A DNA stretch of 14,485 nucleotides from Spirogloea muscicola (lineage: Eukaryota > Streptophyta > Zygnematophyceae > Spirogloeales > Spirogloeaceae), in assembly GCA_009602725.1 (NCBI GenBank), contig WELB01000014.1, positions 313,593 to 328,077 of the forward strand. The letters are read 5' to 3'. A program made the position numbers and the translations under genes. Shown piece after piece: positions 1-7,365 of this stretch (the first letter of the stretch is position 1; the number at the start of each line of letters is the position of its first letter). The notes beneath the pieces were generated by a model. It saw nothing but the letters and a program-made list of their open reading frames with translations. It was not told the origin of the DNA and did no database searches.

Positions 1-160
1 CCTCCGCGGCCTCCGGGTCTCGGCGGAGTGCCTCCTTCCCTGCCTCGAGCTACTCGGACCTGATGTTGCTCACTCGCGGGTACTGAGCTTCCCTAGTCTG
101 TTGTCGTGATTGGTAGAGTAGAGGAGTCCTTCCTCGGCATCTCATTCTTCGGCTTTGGAC

Positions 161-306
161 ATTGTCCATTCTTTCTGGGCTGGCTTTGCCAGCCCCTCTT
201 TCTCTATGGGCGAGCCTTCTTCTTTGGCCCCCCTCTCAAGTCATGCGCACAGCGCGCCTCCTCTTCTCTGTTTTGCCTCTTGGCCTCCCTTCCACTTCAC
301 GCGCGC
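161..306 (+). repeat. Dispersed repeat cluster with GGGCTGGC hairpin core
   Basis: Starts with a unit reading ATTGTCCATTCTTTCTGGGC that recurs at 13637 on the same strand. Its core is a perfect small hairpin, GGGCTGGC-TTT-GCCAGCCC (177-195). It is followed by CTATGGGCGAGC and CTTCTTCTTT tracts, also found at 13681-13745 and, reversed, near 11990-12035. From about 236 the sequence holds CATGCGCACAGCGCGCC and TTGGCCTCCCTTCCACTTCA, degenerate copies of the motif at 3312 and 3375. ORFs here lie wholly inside the repeat and are not credible genes. Confidence 0.7.
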
Positions 307-352
307 TTTTGCACTTTTTGAAACCACCGCCTGCTCGTGGGAGCTCCCATCT

Positions 353-487
353 TCACACGTCACCTTATTAGCCACCGTAGCCTATGGCTTCGGTTGATCT
401 AGCCCCACTCTCTGCACTAGCTTTTGCGTCAACAGTGCATTGGCTCAATGTCGACCACCCTTTCGTGTCATCGCACCGCGCGCTCCA
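353..487 (+). repeat. Diverged dispersed repeat, left copy
   Basis: This stretch matches 12209-12332 in the same orientation with substitutions and small indels. Shared landmarks in order are CACC(T/G)TAGC, GGCTTCG, TAGCCCC, TGCACTAGCTTTTG, then ACCACCCTTTC and the CATCGCACCGCGCGC-type end. The last part is the same motif found in two copies upstream of the second gene (3312-3411). The family is unknown to me. Confidence 0.65.
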
Positions 488-719
488 ATGTCATTCGCTC
501 CGTACTTGAAGCGCCGCGCCCCGCCCCAACGGAGCCCGCCGCAGTCGGCACTCGCCCTGGCCGCTTAGTCGCCCGCCGCGCCGCCAAGACCGCCGCCGCC
601 GCCGCCTCGGCAGACCGCCGCCGCCCTCCTCCGTGCTGCGCGCCTCTCGAGGTCGCTCTGCGGTGACCACTCGCAGCCACGATATCGGCGCAGCCAGCTG
701 GCCTGGCCTCCACATACAC
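488..719 (+). promoter_or_regulatory. GC-rich leader / CpG-rich 5' region of the DUF579 gene
   Basis: A sharp GC-rich peak with runs of CCG codon-like triplets (about 590-606) lies directly upstream of the proposed start at 720. The other two genes also have GC-rich first exons, so this is probably the transcribed leader or core promoter. It contains upstream ATGs at 448 and 488 whose frames close at 666 and 568; they could be upstream ORFs or a different first exon. No TATA box or defined start site was recognised. Confidence 0.4.
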
Positions 720-2615
720 ATGGCCGCGCCGATGAAAAGCCCACGTAGCATAGGCCTCTACCTCTGCCAGGCGTTCCCTTCGGCGTGCCTTCTGAGCTTG
801 TGAGTGGCCTACTAGCTGGACGCAACATCACCGTGAGTTGCTGCTAATCTGACAGGCGCGTGCTCCATCGAGCGGAGTGCTGCTTCTGTGCGCCCGGCGC
901 CTTGAGTGTTGAGAGCAGGGCCAGCGAGCTTCAACGACTGACCCACTAATCGACATCATGCATGCCTCATGTATGTTTGCACCGACGCTAATGCAGGGTG
1001 GTGTGCATCTTCCTGAACGGCGCTTCTATCAGCAGCCATATCTGCAAGCCCAACCAGCCACTCAAGGTCAACGTCACAGAGTAGGACATCCTCTCCTTCA
1101 CATCCTGCACACTCTTGTCCGTTATGCCTCAATCTGTCAGTGATCCAACGGCACTGAGTGCTAGCTCATACTGAGCCTTTTCGGGCACCTAATATGCTCT
1201 GGTGCTCTCTATACTGTTCGTGAGCAGTCACAATTGGCTTCCTGGAAGCCTTACAGGGCTTCTCCTGTTCTGGCTTGTAGCACCCATCTGGCTTTACACC
1301 ATCATCCTGCCTCCTTCAGGTTGCAAGACAAAGCGGCTAGAGAGACTGGCATCCATGAGCAAGCTGCATGGGCTCTTCTCCACTATGCAACAACTAACAG
1401 CACACCTCAACAGACTATGGTGCGGGCCTCCTTTAGCGAGCTGGTTGGGCACGGCGTGTCTATGAGCTCGATACATGCTCATGGCTGTCAGTCATCAAAC
1501 ACTGCAGCATGCTTTATGTGCTGACTTATTGTCATTACCAAACACTGACCTAGCCAGGTTGCTTTGTGTGTGCTTGCTTAAGGCAGAAATCCTGATCACG
1601 CTCAACATACTTCGGCAGCGGGGACCATGCAATATGCTTGTCTTTGGATTGGGCATGGACAGCCCTATGTGGGCAACCCTGAATGCGGGTGGTCGCACAG
1701 TCTTCTTGGAAGACAATGTGGATTGGCTCGTTAGTACTGACCAGGTAATAGTTGAGCACAGATCGCCTATGCTTGAGTCCCGCTGCCTGTAGTATCTGGT
1801 AGATTATCAAGCATTTGTGGAGACCATTTTAGCAGATCTAAGTGACTGAATCTCTAGCTTCGGTCACAGCGGATGACGCAGTTCAACATTCGCCTGGAAA
1901 TGTACCACGCTACTTACCCAACAAAACTTCGACAAGCGCATCAGCTGATGGGCTATGCAAAGGGATCAACAACTGGAGACTGTAGGCCTCATCAGGATGT
2001 GCAGTCAAGCAAGTGCCGCCTAGCCTTGACTCAGCTTCCCGAGTAAGTAAACCATCTCATAAGACGCCAGGCACATACGCTCGGGCCCCGATTCATGCAT
2101 TCTTCCCCACTATTTGACATGACGTGGCATCCACTTCTTCACTGATGGGATTCTTGTGATCAAGGCTCTCATTCTAAACGTCCTCGTAATGTTGGCCTTG
2201 GCTGGTCACAGTAGTTACATCAAAAACCCCTTTGCACCTCGTCATTGCTGTGACAATTGGAGTGCATTTGTGCAGGCAACTGTATGCTGTGGACTGGGAT
2301 GTCATTATGGTGGATGCTCCTGTGGGGTTCCTGAGGCAGAGTCCTGGGCGCATGAGTGCCATCTTCACAGCTGCGCTATTTGCCCGCAATCGACGGTCTC
2401 CTGGTGCAGTCGACGTTCTGGTGCACGACATGAATAGGAGGATTGAGCAGGAATGGAGCAGCGAATTTCTTTGCCCTCAGAATAAAGTCGTCTGCCGTGG
2501 GCTACTCTGCCATTACCACATATCCGGAGATGACCGCAAGAGCAGCATGGAATTCTGCACACCACTGCAAACAAGGCTAGGACAATCTGTGCTTGCAGCA
2601 GCCCCCTTAAGCTGA
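720..2615 (+). CDS. DUF579 family protein, glucuronoxylan 4-O-methyltransferase-like (spliced, 6 exons)
   Basis: Proposed exons: 720-799, 997-1080, 1320-1419, 1583-1744, 1870-2042 (or from 1882) and 2276-2615. All junctions are GT-AG and phases match; donors include GTGAGT (800) and GTAAGT (2043). The product is about 312 aa, typical of DUF579 (PF04669). It begins MAAPMKSPRS with a hydrophobic anchor near residues 17-35, indicating a type II, probably Golgi, membrane protein. Seen motifs: HYATTNSTPQQT (77-88), RGPCNMLVFGLG (101-112), FLED (129-132), DWDVIMVDAPVGF (206-218), SPGRM (222-226), DVLVHDMNR (246-254), EFLC (263-266). In plants this family includes GXM enzymes that transfer methyl from SAM to O-4 of glucuronic acid on xylan, and IRX15 proteins; the substrate here is unknown. 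The C-terminal tail after FLC is divergent. The weakest points are the fifth exon's acceptor and the first exon. The next gene follows 858 nt downstream on the same strand. Confidence 0.85.
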
Positions 2616-3311
2616 GCATGTCTGAGCCAAGAGACAGACCATTTTGACGACTTGCTGCATACTTGTGCTTGTCAAAGTGGCAGTGTTCGTTCTCAACGGA
2701 GAGTAGGCAGGAGCTCGTGTGGAGGGGGAGTGGGGTGGTGGGGCAGGGGGCCGCCTTGGGCCCCAGCACTGCCGCTGCCCTCACAGCCACTGCCCTCTCC
2801 TGGAAGCGTCGTTTCCTCTTGGGCTGGCGCAAGACTTGTGGAGCAGATGAGTGGTTGCTGGAATTCAGGCCAAGGAGCACTCTATAGCGACACTCCAGAA
2901 TGTAGCTTAACAAGCCGCCCTTGACGAGCCTCTTCAACCAGCCTTTGACCTCAACCAAACCGGTTGGCTACTTTCTCCGCCGCTCTTCATCTCAAGAGAT
3001 AGAGCGAGGTTGCTTCACACTTCTTCTGGCTCTTGTGTCTAGCCGCATGGCAGAAACTGGCAGGCCGACGGGATTGCCACCTGAGCACCCGCGAAGCTCT
3101 GTGGGAGAAACAGCTCTTTCAAGTTACGGCAATGGCTTTGAAAGGCCAGCCAGCGTGCTGGTCGTGCATTAGCCCAGGCTAGTGGCTTCCGTGGTGGTGG
3201 TTTGGCTCCTCAGTATAGCTTGTCAAATATGCATGTGCTTACTGTACTCGGGGATATTAGTGTCCCCCTTAGCCAGCTCATTACCCAGTTAACAGGGCAT
3301 TTGTAACGCTA
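2616..3311. other. Intergenic stretch between the two plus-strand genes
   Basis: Downstream of the DUF579 stop, presumably its 3' UTR plus the promoter of the next gene. I see no convincing exon. The 197-codon minus-strand frame at 2365-2958 overlaps the last DUF579 exon antisense and shows no family motif. The 83-codon plus frame at 2921-3172 is also unrecognised. The stretch holds a G-quadruplex motif (separate entry) and a TGTAA at 3302-3306, a chlorophyte-style polyadenylation signal in sequence, but too common a pentamer to be assigned. Confidence 0.5.
2724..2750 (+). other. Canonical G-quadruplex motif
   Basis: Four G-runs of 5, 4, 4 and 5 bases separated by loops of 3, 4 and 2 bases satisfy the usual intramolecular G4 pattern. 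It lies 109 nt past the DUF579 stop codon on the sense strand, so it would be in the 3' UTR if the transcript extends that far. Confidence 0.6.
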
Positions 3312-3348
3312 GAATTGGCCTCCCTTTCAATTTCATGCGCACCGCGCG
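3312..3348 (+). repeat. 37-bp motif, promoter-proximal copy 1
   Basis: Begins GAATTGGCC and ends CATGCGCACCGCGCG. It is nearly identical to the copy starting 63 nt downstream at 3375, with only a few differences in the central pyrimidine-rich part. It is related to copies at 280-306, 12295-12329 and, inverted, 13066-13112 and 13207-13239. It sits about 125 nt upstream of the proposed start of the second gene. Confidence 0.75.
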
Positions 3349-3374
3349 TTTCTGCCTGAACAATGTGTTGGCTT

Positions 3375-3411
3375 GAATTGGCCACCCTTCTCATTTCATG
3401 CGCACCGCGCG
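3375..3411 (+). repeat. 37-bp motif, promoter-proximal copy 2
   Basis: Second direct copy of the motif at 3312-3348, beginning GAATTGGCC and ending CATGCGCACCGCGCG. It is followed by a GC-rich stretch that leads into the proposed start codon at 3474. Whether it is a functional element or only a dispersed repeat that landed here cannot be decided from this window. Confidence 0.75.
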
Positions 3412-3473
3412 CCTTGCACCTAGTCAGCTAGCACTCGGCGCACTCGGCCGGCAAGGCCGACGGCCCCCCGGCC

Positions 3474-5680
3474 ATGGCGGCCCCGCCGGCAGCCCCGCCC
3501 CCCGCATGGCGGCCGCTGCGCGCCGGCGGCCGCGCCCGGGCTGCGGCGCTGCTAGATCGGAAGAGCGTCGNCGGCGGCGGCGTGGCGCACCGCGACGCCG
3601 CCGCCGCTGCCGCGCGTCGCCCGGGCGTACGAGGCGACGCCGTCCGACCGGGACCGCATCCCCGTCGTGTACGGCCCCCAGGTGAGTGGCCCGAGGCAGC
3701 AGCTCGGTAAGACCTTCCTTTGCAGCATGCGAGGACTCGCGTTCGATTCTCGCCGCCGGGCTGAGCCGGTGCGCGGCCCGTTTCCTGCGAGGTGCGGCCT
3801 GCAGTTCGGGCGCGTGGCCATCTGCCTCGTCGGCGGCGCGCGCATGTTCGAGCTCACCGGCCACAGCATCCTGCGCCACGTCCTGACGGCCTTTGAGGCC
3901 GCCGACGCCTTCGTGCACGTCCCGGTGGACGAGAATGCCCACAAGATGACTATTTTGCTCAACGCCACCAACGTGGTGTCCCTCAGGCTGTTCGCGCAGA
4001 CCCCCATCAAGATGCGCGGCGCCCGGCAGACCGTCCTCCTGCCCCAGGACTCTCCGCAGGGCGTGCAGGTAGTGCGAGCGCAGGAGCAACTGCGACGCAT
4101 CGCCTCTGACCATGCCATGCTTCTGGGCTACCCACGGCCTGGCTGAGGGAGACGCAAGCCTTCTTTCTCATTGCTTACGATGGGGGGGGGAGGGGGGCGC
4201 CGTTTCGCAACAGGGCCTGCTGCAGTACTTCAATCTCGTGGAGGGCTGCCTCAAGCTCATCCAGGACCGGGAGGCGGCAGCTGGCGTGAAGTACGGCTGG
4301 ATCCTGCGCACGCGCGTGGACACCTTCTGGACGGGCCCGCCCCACACGCTGGCCACCTACAACCCCCGCCGTTATACCGTGCCCTTTGGCTGCGAGTATG
4401 GCGGCTTGAACGACCGCTTTGGCATGGGCGACATGGTATACAGTACTGTGGCGCTGCGGCGGCTCAGCTTGCTAAACCAGCTGCACAAGGCTGGCTACCG
4501 CGGCCTCAACTCAGAGCGCGCATTCCAGGCGCAGATGTCTTTGAACAACGTTCCAGTGGGCCGAATCAGCCTGCCGTTCTGTGTGCTGAGCACCCGCAAG
4601 TACAGCTGGCCGCTGCGCCCCAAGGGCGTGCAGGTCGTGGCACTCAGCAGCCGAGGCTTCATGAACGGCGCCAAGTGCCGCCCGTGCACGCCAGCGGCGA
4701 CCGGCAGCAGGGCGCTGGAGTTGGTGCGTGCTGTGGACCCTGGGTGGAATAGCACTGGCCATGGTGTGGAGCTGTGCAATGCTCAGCAGGAGTGGGAGCC
4801 CGGCTGGGAGGACATCTTCGACCGCACTGCCGGGCCGGAGGGAGCAGCGGTCCGCAAAAGCTTGTTGGGCCGGGGCTATGGCCGCTGTGTAGCGGAGATG
4901 GTGGAGATGCAAGCCAAAGTTGCGGTGTACACTGGCCCTACGCCAGAGTTGCTGTGCCTGCTCAGCCAGCTCGGTGCTCCCGCTATGCTGGGGCTTGAGA
5001 ATGCCCAGTGGCCAGTCTTCCTCGGCGGGCTTCACAAGGACAGCATCGTATACTCGGGCGGCATTAACAAGGACGTGTCGTGGGAAAAGGGCGTGGTGGA
5101 GCAGTGCGGGGGCTGCACCGTGCACACGTATGATGCCACGCCCTTTGGCGCGCCATGGGCGCGGGAGCCAGTCACTGCCATCCTGCTGCCGCTGGGCATC
5201 GAGATCCACAACATCTGCCTGGCGAGCCACGTGGGGAATGCATCTGTGCGGTCAATCCATTGGCCCAACCAGCCTGCTGGCAGCTTCACGGTACTGCCAG
5301 CCATTCCCAAGCCGTACACGCTCGGCAAGCCGGTTGTGGTGCCCACGACGACGCTGGCAGGCGCCATGGCCATCCTGGGGCACGAGCACATTGACGTGCT
5401 GAAGCTCTTCCTGGAGGGTATGGAGGTGCGCGTAATCGAAGCATGGAGCAGCCTGAAGCAGCCGCCGCCTGTGTGTCAGCTCCTGCTCGCCTTCGCAACA
5501 CGTTGGCTCGGCACAGAGGCCGACGTCCTTCAGGCTTTGGCTGTGGAGTCGTTGAGAAGAATGGGGCTGGAGCTTGTGACGTGTGTGCGGCTCCCAGAGA
5601 GTGCCGCTTCCACGAAGTGCGTATTCCTTTCTCCAGCAAAGTGCAAGCAGGGCATGTTCAAGCACATTATGCAGAGCTGA
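3474..5680 (+). CDS. DUF7796 domain fused to FkbM/METTL24-like methyltransferase (spliced, 3 exons, first exon damaged)
   Basis: Exon 1 ends at 3681 (CAG|GTGAGT), exon 2 is 3805-4068 (88 codons), and exon 3 is 4214-5680 (488 codons plus stop). Introns of 123 and 145 nt are both phase 0. The second junction joins ...SPQGVQ to GLLQYFNLVEG, a continuous motif in plant DUF7796 proteins. DUF7796 hallmarks: RVAICLVGGARMFELTG, GWILRTRVDTFW, GGLNDRFGMGDM, LNSERAFQAQ, LPFCVLSTRKY, ALSSRGFMNGAKCRPC, EWEPGWEDIFDR. The C-terminal half looks like an FkbM/METTL24 SAM-methyltransferase domain: VYSGGINKDVSWEKG, VHTYDATP, HIDVLKLFLEGME. In that last block the usual acidic residue (LKxDIEG) is replaced by Phe, so activity is uncertain. 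Sequons NAT, NST and NAS suit a secretory-lumen protein. The start at 3474 (MAAPPAAPPPAW) is plausible, but an adapter-like insert at 3554-3571 brings an in-frame TAG and a frame change, so the N-terminus is unresolved. Confidence 0.85.
3554..3571 (+). other. Illumina adapter-like sequence plus N (probable assembly artefact)
   Basis: AGATCGGAAGAGCGTCG (3554-3570) is identical to the start of the standard Illumina TruSeq read-through adapter and is followed by the only N in the window. It falls in a very GC-rich part of exon 1, where short-read coverage is typically poor. Its TAG (3553-3555) closes the reading frame that downstream encodes ...RIPVVYGPQ. The sequences on either side may not be truly adjacent. 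Confidence 0.9.
4182..4197 (+). other. Poly-G tract (G9-A-G6) in intron 2 of the DUF7796 gene
   Basis: Nine Gs, one A and six Gs lie 16 nt upstream of the acceptor CAG (4211-4213), where a pyrimidine tract is normally expected. A CTTAC branch-point-like pentamer sits just before it (4174-4178). The tract could hamper splicing or sequencing. The intron call itself rests on the exact reconstitution of the protein motif across it. Confidence 0.6.
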
Positions 5681-7365
5681 CAACATCCTGTAACCACTCA
5701 TGTAGACATCATGCATGGCATGGCTGCTCACATTCCTGTATTTGTACTAGTTAGCTCCATCCTCCTCATTCTTTATACGCACAATGCGTAACAATCCGAA
5801 GCGTGACTGGAGCTCTGTATTATGAGCCCTATGGTCGGTCGGCCCTGTTGGTTGCAGCATCATGTGGCCATCCACAACTGATTAGTTGTTCCTCAGATTC
5901 CAGTGTTCTATGCCCCTTCTCAGATGCTCGTAGAATTGTTGTGGGCCTGAAGTAACTCTCAGCTAGCTATGTCCTTGTAATCACAAGATACCTTGGGTAG
6001 GCCATAAGCTAAAAGTTAAATAAGAATGAGGAAACGACACCCATGATGAGCTCGGCTCAGCACATGTACATATAGAGCCGCCAAAGTGTATTGAATAAGG
6101 ATCGCCAAGCCTAAGGATGGGAGTGTCGCAAGGCAAAGGTCGGGGCCGAGGCACCCAACCGGCCAAAAGGCAGTAAGCGAGCCAACGGATACAAAATGCA
6201 AAAGCGCCAGGGGGTGGGGAATTGCCTGCTTCTCTCCCCAGCGCGCCACGAGACCAGACCCTAGTAAGCTATCGAAGTTTCGGCGAAGCCCTGTCTCCGA
6301 CTTTATCGCATAACAGAGCGTCCGGCCACATGCTACAAAGCCTTCACAGAACATCCACCCATGGCCGCCACCTCCACTGCTGGAGGAGGTGCCAATCCTG
6401 GAAAAATGGTTTCTGAGAAGAAACATTGGGCACCCGAGATAGTCCTCAAGAGAAACACCCCAAACTCCCGTCAACGGCCTACCAATTAATAATTACCACA
6501 AATGGTGTACCACAATGAAGTCATGACGTATGTTGTGCCTTTGTCGCCGTCGCACGCCGTTATACAAGGTTGCGCCTTCGTCGATGTTGCGCGTCATCCT
6601 TCGCCCAACTGGTGAGATGGCTAGCCTCCCCAGTACCTCCCAGCTGTCTTTCCTGCATTGACATTCCGGCCATGTAACTTTTTACACGAAGTGTGTCAGG
6701 ATATCTGTTACGCGTCTGTAAAGGAAGCAGATAACTTTAAGCAACGTGAATGGTCGCCTCTGGGCAAGTTTGTACGAGACATTTTTAAAAAATGTCACTT
6801 GCTGTCTGTGCATCAGCAGTGGTATATACAACTTGGCAAGAACTCTGTGCCACCTTACTTGAACACATATGAATGAGACGGCCAACTCCATCTTCTGAAG
6901 GGAGCGCTTGCTCCTACTGTGTTGAAGCAACTTGCAAGCATTTGAATATGCCATACCCTGCGGCATAAGTGTCAGATTAGGATTCGACGACTTGTGAATC
7001 TTTGTCCCTCTGTGATCAATATCCTAAGATCCATCATGATGTGGACATGGAGATAGGAGGCAATACAAGCACAATGCCGTTGCATTGTCCATAGTATTTA
7101 CTTAATTGCAGGTCACTTCCTTCAAACAATCTAGTTTGAAGGGCATGACGATCTAGTCAACAGCAACTGTCTTGATCTGGCAGCAGCCAGGCTTGGCCCT
7201 AAGTAGTGCTACAATCATCATCGGAAACGAACAGCATAAGGAGCACTGCGTCTGCAGCTTCAACTATTGAGTGGAAGGCACTAAATCTTTGGCCTACTTC
7301 CTGCATCTAGGATCTGCTTCACAATTTGAAGAAGCAAATTATGAGAATTCAAGTCCTATGTCAAG
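5681..7365. other. Convergent intergenic region
   Basis: Lies between the stop of the DUF7796 gene (+) and the stop of the ATG14-like gene (-), so both 3' UTRs should be here. TGTAA pentamers occur at 5690 and 5976. A 9-bp inverted repeat around a single A (6778-6796, GACATTTTT/AAAAATGTC) lies near the middle. Apart from the small frame at 6361, no exon with recognisable motifs was found. The hydrophobic minus frame at 6016-6474 and the short frames at 6658-6966 are unsupported. Confidence 0.5.
6361..6489 (+). CDS. Possible small ORF (42 aa), unrecognised
   Basis: ATG at 6361 in a good context (CACCCATGGCC) opens a 42-residue frame beginning MAATSTAGGGANPGK. Its charged, Trp-containing second half includes SEKKHWAPEIVLKRN, and it ends at TAA 6487-6489. 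The same frame is open upstream to about 6266. The composition looks more protein-like than the neighbouring frames, but I recognise no family and see no strong splice sites around it. It could be a microprotein, an exon of an unrecognised gene, or chance. Confidence 0.2.
   Translation: MAATSTAGGGANPGKMVSEKKHWAPEIVLKRNTPNSRQRPTN

Noticed and set aside
2365-2958. 197-codon minus-strand ORF
   Set aside because: Runs antisense through the last DUF579 exon, has mixed low-complexity content and no recognisable motif; the plus-strand reading is clearly coding.
3424-4118. Minus-strand ORFs of 229 and 188 codons
   Set aside because: Antisense shadows of the GC-rich DUF7796 exons; they also cross the adapter-like insert and the N.
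3667-4146. Single long frame through 3667-4146 as the true second exon
   Set aside because: It includes 3682-3804 and 4069-4146, which encode no family sequence; removing them as introns rebuilds YGPQ-FGRVAICLVGG and GVQ-GLLQYFNLVEG exactly.
4511-5230. 239-codon minus-strand ORF
   Set aside because: Antisense shadow of exon 3 of the DUF7796-methyltransferase gene, a consequence of GC-rich third positions.
6016-6474. 152-codon minus-strand hydrophobic ORF (possible membrane protein)
   Set aside because: No family motif, irregular hydrophobic pattern and no supporting splice or start context; a chance frame is more likely.
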